Assembly (NCBI GenBank): GCA_963681505.1
Contig: OY811974.1
Span: forward strand, 13,847,105-13,911,104
Length of the DNA stretch: 64,000 bases
Direction of reading: 5' to 3'
Origin: Eunapius fragilis
Lineage: Eukaryota; Porifera; Demospongiae; Spongillida; Spongillidae
The notes beneath the pieces were generated by a model. It ran no database searches, was not told the origin of the DNA, and saw nothing but the letters and a program-made list of their open reading frames with translations. Shown piece after piece: positions 35,301 to 50,500 of this stretch; the first letter of the stretch is position 1; the number at the start of each line of letters is the position of its first letter. The position numbers were made by a program, and so were the translations under genes.

Positions 35301-38300
35301 GGAAACCACGTATACATCTCTATGGGAAAAATTGTCTTTCTTAGCACCGAGCTGTTGAAGAGACATGCAATATGAGTAAACCACTGCACACATGGAAGAT
35401 AGCAGTAACCATTCCTCTATCTGTTTTAAATGCCACCCCGAGCATACCTGCTTTGGTATGGGTTTACCAAGCGATTCAAAAGTAGGTTCCCACCCATACA
35501 TTTCTATGGGAAATTTTTGACTATCTTAGCATCGAGGTGTTGATGAGACATGCAATATGAGCAAACCACTGCCCACATGGAAGATAGCAGTAACCACTCC
35601 TCTATCTCTTTTTAATGCCACCCCGAGCATACGTGCTTTGGTATGGGCTTACCAAGCGATTAAAAAGTAGGTTCCCACCCATACATTCCAATGGGAAACC
35701 ACCCATACATCTCTATGGGAAAAATTGTCTATCTTAGCACCGAGCTGTTGATGAGACATGCAATATGAGTAAACCACTGCACACATGGAAGATAGCAGTA
35801 ACCATTCCTCTATCTGTTTTAAATGCCACCCCGAGCATACCTGCTTTGGTATGGGTTTACCAAGCGATTCAAAAGTAGGTTCTCACCCATACATTTCTAT
35901 GGGAAATTTTTGACTATATTAGCATCGAGGTGTTGATGTAACATGCAATATGAGCTAACCACTGCACACATGGAAGATAGCAGTAACCATTCCTCTATCT
36001 ATTTTAAATGCCACCCCGAGCATACGTGCTTTGGTATGGGCTTACCAAGCGATTCAAAAGTACGTTCCCACCCATACATTCCTATGGGAAACCACCCATA
36101 CATCTCTACGGGAAAAATTGTCTGTCTTAGCACCGAGCTGTAGATGAGACATGCAATATGAGTAAACCACTGCACACATGGAAGATAGCAGTAACCATTC
36201 CTCTATCTGTTTTAAATGCCACCCCGAGCATACCTGCTTTGGTATGGGTTTACCAAGCGATTCAAAAGTACGTTCCCACCCATACATTTCTATGGGAAAT
36301 TTTTGACTATCTTAGCATCGAGGTGTTGATGAGACATGCAATATGAGTAAACCATTGCACACATGGAAGATAGCAGTAACCATTCCTCTATCTGTTTTAA
36401 ATGCCACCCCGAACATACCTGCTTGGGTATGGGTTTACCAAGCGATTCAAAAGTAGGTTCCCACTCATACATTCCTATGGGAAACCACCCATACATCTCT
36501 ATGGGAAAAATTGTCTATCTTAGCAAAGAGCTGTTGATGAGACATGCAATATGAGTAAACCACTGCACACATGGAAGATAGCCGTAACCATTCCTCTATC
36601 TGTTTTAAATGCCACCCCGAGCATACCTGCTTTGGTATGGGTTTACCAAGCGATTCAAAAGTAGGTTCCCACCCATACATTTCTATGGGAAATTTTTGAC
36701 TATCTTAGCATCGAGGTGTTGATGAGACATGCAATATGAGCAAACCACTGCCCACATGGAAGATAGCAGTAAGCACTCCTCTATCTATTTTAAATGCCAC
36801 CACGAGCATACCTGCTTTGGTATGGGTTTACCAAGCGATTTAAAAGTAGGTACCCACTCATACATTCCAATGGGAAACCACCCATACATCTCTATGGGAA
36901 AAATTGTCTTTTTTAGCACCGAGCTGTTGAAGAGACATGCAATATGAGTAAACCACTGCACACATGGAAGATAGCAGTAACCATTCCTCTATCTGTTTTA
37001 AATGCCACCCCGAGCATACCTGCTTTGGTATGGGTTTACCAAGCGATTCAAAAGTAGGTTCCCACCCATACATTTCTATGGGAAATTTTTGACTATCTTT
37101 GCATCGAGGTGTTGATGAGACATGCAATATGAGCAAACCACTGCCCACAAGGAAGATAGCAGTAACCACTCCTCTATCTCTTTTTAATGCCACCCCGAGC
37201 ATACGTGCTTTGGTATGGGCTTACCAAGCGATTCAAAAGTAGGTTCCCACCCATACATTCCAATGGGAAACCACCCATACATCTCTATGGGAAAAATTGT
37301 CTATCTTAGCACCGAGCTGTTGATGAGACATGCAATATGAGTAAACCACTGCACACATGGAAGATAGCAGTAACCATTCCTCTATCTGTTTTAAATGCCA
37401 CCCCGAGCATACCTGCTTTGGTATGGGTTTACCAAGCGATTCAAAAGTAGGTTCCCACCCATACATTTGTATGGGAAATTTTTGACTATATTAGCATCGA
37501 GGTGTTGATGAGACATGCAATATGAGCTAACCACTGCACACATGGAAGATAGCAGTAACCACTCCTCTATCTGTGTTAAATGCCACCCGGAGCATACCTG
37601 CTTCGGTATGGGTTACCCAAGCGATTCAAAAGTAGATTCCCACCCATACATTCCTATGGGAAACCACCCATACATCTCTATGGGAAATATTGACTATCTT
37701 AGCATCGAGGTGTTGATGAGGCATGCAATATGAGGAAACCACTGCACACATGGAAGATAGCAGTAACCATTCCTCTATCTGTTTTAAATGCCACCCCGAG
37801 GATACCTGCTTTGGTATGGGTTTACCAAGCAATTCAAAAGTAGGTTCCCACCCATACATTTCCATGGGAAATTTTTGACTATCTTAGCATAGAGGTGTTG
37901 ATGAGACATGCAATATGAGCAAACCACTGCACACATGGAAGATAGCAGTAACCATTCCTCTATCTGTTTTAAATGCCACCCCGAGGATACCTGCTTTGGT
38001 ATGGGTTTACCAAGCGATTCAAAAGTAGATTCCCACCCGTACATTCCTATGGGAAACCACCCATACATCTCTATGGGAAATATTGACTATCTTAGCATCG
38101 AGGTGTTGATGAGGCATGCAATATGAGCAAACCACTGCACACATGGAAGATAGCAGTAACCACTCCTCTATCTCTTTTTAATGCCACCCCGAGGATACCT
38201 GCTTTGGTATGGGTTTACCAAGCGATTCAAAAGTAGGTACCCACCCATACATTTCTATGGGAAATTTTTGACTATCTTAGCATCGAGGTGTTGATGAGAT

Positions 38301-38747
38301 ATGCAATATGAGCAAACCACTGCACACATGGAAGATAGTAGTGACCATTCCTCTATCTGTTTTAAATGCCACCCCGAGCATACCTGCTTCGGTATGGGTT
38401 ACCCAAGCGATTCAAAAGTAGGTTCCCACCCATACATTCCTATGGGAAACCACCCATACATCTCTATGGGTAATATTGACTATTTTAGCATCGAGGTGTT
38501 GATGAGGCATGCAATATGAGCAAACCACTGCACACATGGAAGATAGCAGTAACCACTCCTCTATCTCTTTTTAATGCCACCCCGAGGATACCTGCTTTGG
38601 GATGGGTTTACCAAGCAATTCAAAAGTTGGTTCCCACCCATACATTTCCATGGGAAATTTTTGACTATCTTAGCATCGAGGTGTTGATGAGACATGCAAT
38701 ATGAGCAAACCACTGCACACATGGAAGATAGCAGTAACCATTCCTCT
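29493..38747 (+). repeat. Large HOR supercopy 2 (16,507-bp shift)
   Basis: Partner of 12,986-22,240. It contains block A4 (three dimers), a linker, block A5 from 33,978 (two dimers) and the same tail. The A4/A5 pair therefore reproduces the three/two dimer pattern of A1/A2, showing that the pair was copied as one piece. Homology ends near 38,747, where the tail continues with GAACATACCTG instead of GAGCCTACCTG. Confidence 0.85.
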
Positions 38748-39640
38748 ATCTGTTTTAAATGCCACCCCGAACATACCTGCTTTGGTATGGGTTTACCAAG
38801 CGATTCAAAAGTAGGTTGCCACCCATACATTTCTATGGGAAATTTTTGACTATCTTAGCATCGAGGTGTTGATGAGACATGCAATATAAGCAAACCACTG
38901 CCCAAATGGAAGATAGCAGTAACCACTCCTCTATCTCTTTTTAATGCCATACCGATCATACCTGCTTTGGTATGGGTTTACCAAGCGACTCAAAAGTAGG
39001 TTCCAGCCCATACATTTCTATGGGACATTTATGACTATCTTAGCATCGAGGTGTTGATGAGACATGCAATATGAGCAAACCACTGCACACATGGAAGATA
39101 GCAGTAACCACTCCTCTATCTGTGTTAAATGCCACCCCGAGCATACCTGCTTCGGTATGGGTCACCCAAGCGATTCAAAAGTAGGTTCCCACCCATACAT
39201 TCCTATGGGAAACCACCCATACATCTCCATGGGAAATATTGACTATCTTAGCATCGAGGTGTTGATGAGGCATGCAATATGAGCAAACCACTGCACACAT
39301 GGAAGATAGCAGTAACCATTCCTCTATCTGTTTTAAATGCCACCCCGAGGATACCTGCTTTGGTACGGGTTTACCAAGCAATTCAAAAGTAGGTTCGCAC
39401 CCATACATTTCCATGGGAAATTTTTGACTATCTTAGCATCGAGGTGTTGATGAGACATGCAATATGAGCAAACCACTGCACACATGGAAGATAGCAGTAA
39501 CCATTCCTCTATCTGTTTTAAATGCCACCCCGAGGATACCTGCTTTGGTATGGGTTTACCAAGCGATTCAAAAGTAGGTTCCCACCCATACATTCCTATG
39601 GGAAACCACCCATACATCTCTATGGGAAATATTGACTATC
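36520..39640 (+). repeat. 3,121-bp tandem HOR, copy 1
   Basis: The unit equals 9S+7L. It begins inside an A-block monomer at GCAAAGAGCTG and runs through the tail. Landmarks repeat at exactly 3,121 bp (36,858/39,979, 37,626/40,747, 38,561/41,682, 39,333/42,454). It overlaps the end of supercopy 2, so this duplication came after or reused the end of that copy. Confidence 0.85.
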
Positions 39641-42600
39641 TTAGCAAAGAGCTGTTGATGAGACATGCAATATGAGTAAACCACTGCACACATGGAAGAT
39701 AGCCGTAACCATTCCTCTATCTGTTTTAAATGCCACCCCGAGCATACCTGCTTTGGTATGGGTTTACCAAGCGATTCAAAAGTAGGTTCCCACCCATACA
39801 TTTCTATGGGAAATTTTTGACTATCTTAGCATCGAGGTGTTGATGAGACATGCAATATGAGCAAACCACTGCCCACATGGAAGATAGCAGTAAGCACTCC
39901 TCTATCTATTTTAAATGCCACCACGAGCATACCTGCTTTGGTATGGGTTTACCAAGCGATTTAAAAGTAGGTACCCACTCATACATTCCAATGGGAAACC
40001 ACCCATACATCTCTATGGGAAAAATTGTCTTTTTTAGCACCGAGCTGTTGAAGAGACATGCAATATGAGTAAACCACTGCACACATGGAAGATAGCAGTA
40101 ACCATTCCTCTATCTGTTTTAAATGCCACCCCGAGCATACCTGCTTTGGTATGGGTTTACCAAGCGATTCAAAAGTAGGTTCCCACCCATACATTTCTAT
40201 GGGAAATTTTTGACTATCTTTGCATCGAGGTGTTGATGAGACATGCAATATGAGCAAACCACTGCCCACAAGGAAGATAGCAGTAACCACTCCTCTATCT
40301 CTTTTTAATGCCACCCCGAGCATACGTGCTTTGGTATGGGCTTACCAAGCGATTCAAAAGTAGGTTCCCACCCATACATTCCAATGGGAAACCACCCATA
40401 CATCTCTATGGGAAAAATTGTCTATCTTAGCACCGAGCTGTTGATGAGACATGCAATATGAGTAAACCACTGCACACATGGAAGATAGCAGTAACCATTC
40501 CTCTATCTGTTTTAAATGCCACCCCGAGCATACCTGCTTTGGTATGGGTTTACCAAGCGATTCAAAAGTAGGTTCCCACCCATACATTTGTATGGGAAAT
40601 TTTTGACTATATTAGCATCGAGGTGTTGATGAGACATGCAATATGAGCTAACCACTGCACACATGGAAGATAGCAGTAACCACTCCTCTATCTGTGTTAA
40701 ATGCCACCCGGAGCATACCTGCTTCGGTATGGGTTACCCAAGCGATTCAAAAGTAGATTCCCACCCATACATTCCTATGGGAAACCACCCATACATCTCT
40801 ATGGGAAATATTGACTATCTTAGCATCGAGGTGTTGATGAGGCATGCAATATGAGGAAACCACTGCACACATGGAAGATAGCAGTAACCATTCCTCTATC
40901 TGTTTTAAATGCCACCCCGAGGATACCTGCTTTGGTATGGGTTTACCAAGCAATTCAAAAGTAGGTTCCCACCCATACATTTCCATGGGAAATTTTTGAC
41001 TATCTTAGCATAGAGGTGTTGATGAGACATGCAATATGAGCAAACCACTGCACACATGGAAGATAGCAGTAACCATTCCTCTATCTGTTTTAAATGCCAC
41101 CCCGAGGATACCTGCTTTGGTATGGGTTTACCAAGCGATTCAAAAGTAGATTCCCACCCGTACATTCCTATGGGAAACCACCCATACATCTCTATGGGAA
41201 ATATTGACTATCTTAGCATCGAGGTGTTGATGAGGCATGCAATATGAGCAAACCACTGCACACATGGAAGATAGCAGTAACCACTCCTCTATCTCTTTTT
41301 AATGCCACCCCGAGGATACCTGCTTTGGTATGGGTTTACCAAGCGATTCAAAAGTAGGTACCCACCCATACATTTCTATGGGAAATTTTTGACTATCTTA
41401 GCATCGAGGTGTTGATGAGATATGCAATATGAGCAAACCACTGCACACATGGAAGATAGTAGTAACCATTCCTCTATCTGTTTTAAATGCCACCCCGAGC
41501 ATACCTGCTTCGGTATGGGTTACCCAAGCGATTCAAAAGTAGGTTCCCACCCATACATTCCTATGGGAAACCACCCATACATCTCTATGGGTAATATTGA
41601 CTATTTTAGCATCGAGGTGTTGATGAGGCATGCAATATGAGCAAACCACTGCACACATGGAAGATAGCTGTAACCACTCCTCTATCTCTTTTTAATGCCA
41701 CCCCGAGGATACCTGCTTTGGGATGGGTTTACCAAGCAATTCAAAAGTTGGTTCCCACCCATACATTTCCATGGGAAATTTTTGACTATCTTAGCATCGA
41801 GGTGTTGATGAGACATGCAATATGAGCAAACCACTGCACACATGGAAGATAGCAGTAACCATTCCTCTATCTGTTTTAAATGCCACCCCGAACATACCTG
41901 CTTTGGTATGGGTTTACCAAGCGATTCAAAAGTAGGTTGCCACCCATACATTTCTATGGGAAATTTTTGACTATCTTAGCATCGAGGTGTTGATGAGACA
42001 TGCAATATAAGCAAACCACTGCACAAATGGAAGATAGCAGTAACCACTCCTCTATCTCTTTTTAATGCCATACCGATCATACCTGCTTTGGTATGGGTTT
42101 ACCAAGCGACTCAAAAGTAGGTTCCCACCCATACATTTCTATGGGACATTTATGACTATCTTAGCATCGAGGTGTTGATGAGACATGCAATATGAGCAAA
42201 CCACTGCACACATGGAAGATAGCAGTAACCACTCCTCTATCTGTGTTAAATGCCACCCCGAGCATACCTGCTTCGGTATGGGTCACCCAAGCGATTCAAA
42301 AGTAGGTTCCCACCCATACATTCCTATGGGAAACCACCCATACATCTCCATGGGTAATATTGACTATCTTAGCATCGAGGTGTTGATGAGGCATGCAATA
42401 TGAGCAAACCACTGCACACATGGAAGATAGCAGTAACCATTCCTCTATCTGTTTTAAATGCCACCCCGAGGATACCTGCTTTGGTACGGGTTTACCAAGC
42501 AATTCAAAAGTAGGTTCGCACCCATACATTTCCATGGGAAATTTTTGACTATCTTAGCATCGAGGTGTTGATGAGACATGCAATATGAGCAAACCACTGC

Positions 42601-42761
42601 ACACATGGAAGATAGCAGTAACCATTCCTCTATCTGTTTTAAATGCCACCCCGAGGATACCTGCTTTGGTATGGGTTTACCAAGCGATTCAAAAGTAGGT
42701 TCCCACCCATACATTCCTATGGGAAACCACCCATACATCTCTATGGGAAATATTGACTATC
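39641..42761 (+). repeat. 3,121-bp tandem HOR, copy 2
   Basis: The junction is visible in a chimeric L monomer at about 39,590-39,665. It starts with the tail-type GGGAAATATTGAC and then switches to the A-block-type AAAGAGCTG. The shared string at the switch is CTATCTTAGCA, 11 bases long. The copy ends where GCATCGAGGTG replaces AAAGAGCTG near 42,762. Confidence 0.85.
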
Positions 42762-45700
42762 TTAGCATCGAGGTGTTGATGAGGCATGCAATATGAGCAA
42801 ACCACTGCACGCATGGAAGATAGCAGTAACCACTCCTCTATCTCTTTTTAATGCCACCCCGAGGATACCTGCTTTGGGATGGGTTTACCAAGCAATTCAA
42901 AAGTAGGTTCCCACCCATACATTTCCATGGGAAATTTTTGACTATCTTAGCATCGAGGTGTTGATGAGACATGCAATATGAGCAAACCACTGCACACATG
43001 GAAGATAGCAGTAACCATTCCTCTATCTGTTTTAAATGCCACCCCGAACATACCTGCTTTGGTATGGGTTTACCAAGCGATTCAAAAGTAGGTTGCCACC
43101 CATACATTTCTATGGGAAATTTTTGACTATCTTAGCATCGAGGTGTTGATGAGACATGCAATATAAGCAAACCAATGCCCAAATGGAAGATAGCAGTAAC
43201 CACTCCTCTATCTCTTTTTAATGCCATACCGATCATACCTGCTTTGGTATGGGTTTACCAAGCGACTCAAAAGTAGGTTCCCACCCATACATTCCTATGG
43301 GACATTTATGACTATCTTAGCATCGAGGTGTTGATGAGACATGCAATATGAGCAAACCACTGCACACATGGAAGATAGCAGTAACCATTCCTCTATCTGT
43401 TTTAAATGCCACCCCGAGGATACCTGCTTTGGTACGGGTTTACCAAGCAATTCAAAAGTAGGTTCGCACCCATACATTTCCATGGGAAATTTTTGACTAT
43501 CTTAGCATCGAGGTGTTGATGAGACATGCAATATGAGCAAACCACTGCACACATGGAAGATAGCAGTAACCATTCCTCTATCTGTTTTAAATGCCACCCC
43601 GAGGATACCTGCTTTGGTATGGGTTTACCAAGCGATTCAAAAGTAGGTTCCCACCCATACATTCCTATGGGAAACCACCCATACATCTCTATGGGAAATA
43701 TTGACTATCTTAGCATCGAGGTGTTGATGAGGCATGTAATATGAGCAAACCACTGCACACATGGAAGATAGCAGAAACCACTCCTCTATCTCTTTTGAAT
43801 GCCACCCCGAGGATACCTGCTTTGGTATGGGTTTACCATGCGATTCAAAAGTAGCTACCCACCCATACATTTCTATGGGAAATTTTTGACTATCTTAGCA
43901 TCGAGGTGTTGATGAGATATGCAATATGAGCAAACCACTGCACACATGGAAGATAGCAGTAACCATTCCTCTATCTGTTTTAAATGCCACCCCGAGCATC
44001 CCTGCTTCGGTATGGGTTACCCAAGCGATTCAAAAGTAGGTTCCCACCCATACATTCCTATGGGAAACCACCCATACATCTCTATGGGAAATATTGACTA
44101 TCTTAGCATCGAGGTGTTGATGAGGCATGCAATATGAGCAAACCACTGCACACATGGAAGATAGCAGTAACCACTCCTCTATCTCTTTTTAATGCCACCC
44201 CGAGGATACCTGCTTTGGGATGGGTTTACCAAGCAATTCAAAAGTAGGTTCCCACCCATACATTTCCATGGGAAATTTTTGACTATCTTAGCATCGAGGT
44301 GTTGATGAGACATGCAATATGAGCAAACCACTGCACACATGGAAGATAGCAGTAACCATTCCTCTATCTGTTTTATATGCCACCCCGAACATACCTTCTT
44401 TGGTATGGGTTTACCAAGCGATTCAAAAGTAGGTTGCCACCCATACATTTCTATGGGAAATTTTTGACTATCTTAGCATCGAGGTGTTGATGAGGCATGC
44501 AATATGAGCAAACCACTGCACACATGGAAGATAGCAGTAACCATTCCTCTATCTGTTTTAAATGCCACCCCGAGCATACCTGCTTCTGTGTGGGTTACCC
44601 AAGCGATTCAAAAGTAGGTTCCCACCCATACATTCCTATGGGAAACCACCCATACATCTCTATGGGAAATATTGACTATCTTAGCATCGAGGTGTTGATG
44701 AGGCATGCAATATGAGCAAACCACTGCACACATGGAAGATAGCAGTAACCACTCCTCTATCTCTTTTTAATGCCATACCGATCATACCTGCTTTGGTATG
44801 GGTTTACCAAGCGACTCAAAAGTAGGTTCCCACCCATACATTCCTACGGGACATTTATGACTATCTTAGCATCGAGGTGTTGATGAGGCATGCAATATGA
44901 GCAAACCACTGCACACATGGAAGATAGCAGTAACCATTCCTCTATCTGTTTTAAATGCCACCCCGAAAATGCCTGCTTTGGTATGGGATTACCAAGCAAT
45001 TCAAAAGTAGGTTCCCACCCATACATATCCATGGGAAATTTTTGACTATTTTAGCATCGAGGTGTTGATGAGACATGCAATATGAGCAAACCACTGCACA
45101 CATGGAAGATGGCAGTAACCATTCCTCTATCTGTTTTAAATGCCACCCCGAGCATACCTGCTTCTGTGTGGGTTACCCAAGCGATTCAAAAGTAGGTTCC
45201 CACCCATACATTCCTATGGGAAACCACCCATACATCTCTATGGGAAATATTGACTATCTTAGCATCGAGGTGTTGATGAGGCATGCAATATGAGCAAACC
45301 ACTGCACACATGGAAGATAGCAGTAACCACTCCTCTATCTCTTTTTAATGCCACCCCAAGGATACCTGCTTTGGTATGGGTTTACCAAGCGATTCAAAAG
45401 TAGCTACCCACCCATACATTTCTATGGGAAATTTTTGACTATCTTAGCATCGAGGTGTTGATGAGACATGCAATATGAGCAAACCACTGCACACATGGAA
45501 GATAGCAGTAACCATTCCTCTATCTGTTTTAAATGCCACCCCGAGCATACCTGCTTCGGTATGGGTTACCCAAGCGATTCAAAAGTAGGTTCCCACCCAT
45601 ACATTCCTATGGGAAACCACCCATACATCTCTATGGGAAATATTGACTATCTTAGCATCGAGGTGTTGATGAGGCATGCAATATGAGCAAACCACTGCAC

Positions 45701-47514
45701 ACATGGAAGATAGCAGTAACCATTCCTCTATCTGTTTTAAATGCCACCCCGTGCATACCTGCTTCTGTGTGGGTTACCCAAGCGATTCAAAAGTAGGTTC
45801 CCACCCATACATTCCTATGGGAAACCACCCATACATCTCTATGGGAAATATTGACTATCTTAGCATCGAGGTGTTGATGAGGCATGCAATATGAGCAAAC
45901 CACTGCACACATGGAAGATAGCAGTAACCACTCCTCTATCTCTTTTTAATGCCACCCCGAGGATACCTGCTTTGGTATGGGTTTACCAAGCGATTCAAAA
46001 GTAGCTACCCACCTATACATTTCTATGGGAAATTTTTGACTATCTTAGCATCGAGGTGTTGATGAGATATGCAATATGAGCAAACCACTGCACACATGGA
46101 AGATAGCAGTAACCATTCCTCTATCTGTTTTAAATGCCACCCCGAGCATACCTTCTTCGGTATGGGTTACCCAAGCGATTCAAAAGAAGGTTCCCACCCA
46201 TACATTCCTATGGGAAACCACCCATACATCTCTATGGGAAATATTGACTATCTTAGCATCGAGGTGTTGATGAGGCATGCAATATGAGCAATCCACTGCA
46301 CACATGGAAGATAGCAGTAACCATTCCTATATCTGTTTTAAATGTCACCCCGAGGATGCCTGCTTTGGTATGGGATTACCAAGCAATTCAAAAGTAGGTT
46401 ACCACCCATACATTTCCATGTGAAATTTTTGACTATCTTAGCATCGAGGTGTTGATGAAGCATGCAATATGAGCAAACCACTGCACACATGGAAGATGGC
46501 AGTAACCATTCCTCTATCTGTTTTAAATGCCACCCCGAGCATACCTGCTTCTGTGTGGGTTACCCAAGCGATTCAAAAGTAGGTTCCCACACATACATTC
46601 CTATGGGAAACCACCCATACATCTCTATGGGAAATATTGACTATCTTAGCATCGAGGTGTTGATGAGGCATGCAATATGAGCAAACCACTGCACACATGG
46701 AAGATAGCAGTAACCACTCCTCTATCTCTTTTTAATGCCACCCCGAGGATACCTGCTTTGGTATGGGTTTACCAAGCGATTAAAAAGTAGGTTCCCACCC
46801 ATACACTTCTATGGGAAATTTTTGACTATCTTAGCATCGAGGTGTTGATGAGACATGCAATATGAGCAAACCACTGCACACATGGAAGATGGCTGTAACC
46901 ATTCCTCTATCTGTTTAAAATGCCACCCCGAGCATACCTGCTTCTGTGTGGGTTACCGAAGCGATTCAAAAGTAGGTTCCCACCCATACATTCCTATGGG
47001 AAACCACCCATACATCTCTATGGGAAATATTGACTATCTTAGCATCGAGGTGTTGATGAGGCATGCAATATGAGCAAACCACTGCACACATGGAAGATAG
47101 CAGTAACCACTCCTCTATCTCTTTTTAATGCCACCGTGATCATACCTTCTTCGGTGTGGGTTACCCAAGCGATTCAAAAGTAGGTTCCCACCCATACATT
47201 CCTATGGGAAACCACCCATTCATCTCTATGGGAAATATTGACTATCTTAGCATCGAGGTGTTGATGAGACATGCAATATGAGCTAACCACTGCACACATG
47301 GAAGATAGCAGTAACCATTCCTCTATCTATTTTAAATGCCACCCCGAGCATACCTGCTTTGGTATGGGTTTTCCAAGCGATTCAAAAGTAGGTTCCCACC
47401 CAAACATTTCTATGTGGAATTATTGACTATCTTAGCATCGATGTGTTGAAGAGACATGCAATATTAGCTAACCACTGCACACATGGATAATAGCAGTAAC
47501 CATTCCTCTATCTA
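42762..47514 (+). repeat. Loose dimer zone with 948-bp repeat
   Basis: Largely S/L alternation with 393-bp spacing (for example 45,075, 45,468 and then 45,676, 46,069, 46,462, 46,855; the 208-bp step marks two consecutive L monomers). A segment starting near 42,454 recurs near 43,402 (948 bp = 4S+1L). Typical variants are GGCATGCAATATGAG, CTTCTGTGTGGGTTACCC and GTAGCTACCCACC. No HOR copy longer than about 1 kb was found here. Confidence 0.7.
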
Positions 47515-50500
47515 TTTTAAATGCCACCCCGAGCATACCTGCTTTGGTATGGGTTTACCAAGCGATTCAAAAGTAGGTTCCCACCCATACATTCCTATGG
47601 GAAACCACCCATACATCTCTATGGGAAAAATTGTCTATCTTAGCATCAAGGTGTTGATGAGACATGCAATATGAGCAAACCACTGCCCACATGGAAGATA
47701 GCAGTAACCACTCCTCTATCACTTTTTAATGCCACCCCGATCATACCTGCTTTAGTATGGGTTTACCAAGCGATTCAAAAGTAGGTTCCCACCCATACAT
47801 TTCTATGGGAAATTTTTGACTATCTTAGCATCGAGTTGTTGATGAGATATGCAATATGAGCAAAGCACTGCCCACATGGAAGATAGCAGTAGCCACTCCT
47901 CTATCTCTTTTTAATGCCACCCCGATCATACCTTCTTTGGTATGGGTTTACCAAGCGATTCAAAAGTAGGTTCCCACCCATACATTTCTATGGGAAATTT
48001 TTGACTATCTTAGCATCGAGGTGTTGATTAGACATGCAATATTAGCTAACCACTGCACACATGGAAGATAGCAGTAACCATTCCTCTATCTATTTTAAAT
48101 GCCACCCTGAGCATACCTGCTTAGGTATGGGTTTACCAAGCGATTCAAAAGTAGGTTCCCACCCAAACATTTCTATGGGAAATCATTGAGTATCTTAGCA
48201 TCGAGGTGTTGATGAGACATGCAATATGAGCTAACCACTGCACACATGGAAGATAGCAGTAACCATTCCTCTATCTATTTTAAATGCCACCCCGAGCATA
48301 CCTGCTTTGGGATGGGTTTCCCAAGCGATTCAAAAGTAGGTTCCCACCCATACATTTCTATGGGAAATTTTTGACAATCTTAGCATAGAGGTGTTGATGA
48401 GACATGCAATATGAGCAAACCTCTGCCCACATGAAAGATAGCAGTAACCACTCCTCTATCTCTTTTTAATGCCACCCCGATCATACCAGCTTTGGTATGG
48501 GTTTACCAAGCGATTCAAAAGTAGGTTCCCACCCATACATTTCTATGGGAAATTTTTGACTATCTTAGCATCGAGGTGTTGATGAGACATGCAATATGAG
48601 CAAACCACTGCACACATGGAAGATAGCAGTAACCACTCCTCTATCTGTGTTAAATGCCATCCGGAGCATACCTGCTTCGGTATGGTTTACCCAAGCGATT
48701 CAAAAGTAGGTTCTCACCCATACATTCCTATGGGAAACCACCCATACATCTCTATGGGAAAAATTGTCTATCTTAGCATCAAGGTGTTGATGAGACATGC
48801 AATATGAGCAAACCACTGCCCACATGGAAGATAGCAGTAACCACTCCTCTATCACTTTTTAATGCCACCCCGATCATACCTGCTTTAGTATGGGTTTACC
48901 AAGCGATTCAAAAGTAGGTTCCCACCCATACATTTCTATGGGAAATTTTTGACTATGTTAGCATCGAGGTGTTGATGAGACATGCAATATGAGCAAAGCA
49001 CTGCCCACATGGAAGACAGCAGTAGCCACTCCTCTATCTCTTTTTAATGCCACCCCGATCATATCTTCTTTGGTATGGGTTTACCAAGCGATTCAAAAGT
49101 AGGTTCCCACCCATACATTTCTATGGGAAATTTTTGACTATCTTAGCATCGAGGTGATGATGAGACATGCAATATTAGCTAACCACTGCACACATGGAAG
49201 ATAGCAGTAACCATTCCTCTATCTATTTTAAATGCCACCCCGAGCATACCTGCTTTGGTATGGGTTTACCAAGCGATTCAAACGTAGGTTCCCACCCAAA
49301 CATTTCTATGGGAAATTATTGAGTATCTTAGCATCGAGGTGTTGATGAGACATGCAATATGAGCTAACCACTGCACACATGGAAGATAGCAGTAACCATT
49401 CCTCTATCTATTTTAAATGCCACGCCGAGCATACCTGCTTTGGTATGGGTTTACCAAGCGATTCAAAAGTAGGTTCCCACCCATACATTTCTATGGGAAA
49501 TTTTTGACAATCTTAGCATAGAGGTGTTGATGAGACATGCAATATGAGCAAACCACTGCCCACATGAAAGATAGCAGTAACCACTCCTCTATCTCTTTTT
49601 AATGCCACCCCGAGGATACCTGCTTTGGTATGGGTTTACCAAGCGATTCAAAAGTAGGTTCCCACCCATACATTTCTATGGGAAATTTTTGACTATCTTA
49701 GCATTGAGGTGTTGATGAGACATGCAATATGAGCAAACCACTGCACACATGGAAGATAGCAGTAACCACTCCTCTATCTGTGTTAAATGCCACCCGGAGC
49801 ATACCCGCTTCGGTATGGTTTACCCAAGCGATTCAAAAGTAGGTTCCCACCCATACATTCCTATGGGAAACCACCCATACATCTCTATGGGAAATATTGA
49901 CTATCTTAGCATCGAGGTGTTGATGAGGCATGCAATATGAGCAAACCACTGCCCACATGAAAGATAGCAGTAACCACTCCTCTATCTCTTTTTAATGCCA
50001 CCCCGAGGATACCTGCTTTGGGATGGGTTTACCAAGCAAATCAAAAGTAGGTTCCCACCCATACATTTCCATGGGAAATTTTTGACTATCTTAGCATCGA
50101 GGTGTTGATGAGACATGCAATATGAGTAAACCACTGCACACATGGAAGATAGCAGTAACCATTCCTCTAACTGTTTTAAATGCCACCCCGAACATACCTG
50201 CTTTGGTATGGGTTTACCAAGCGATTCAAAAGTAGGTTCCCACCCATACATTTCTATGGGAAATTTTTGACTATCTTAGCATCGAGGTGTTGATGAGACA
50301 TGCAATATGAGCAAACCACTGCCCAAATGGAAGAGAGCAGTAACCACTCCTCTATCTCTTTTTAATGCCACACCGATCATACCTGCTTTGGTATGGGTTT
50401 ACCAAGCGATTCAAAAGTAGGTTCCCACCCATACATTCCTATGGGAAATTTATGACTATCTTAGCATCGAGGTGTTGATGAGACATGCAATATGAGCAAA

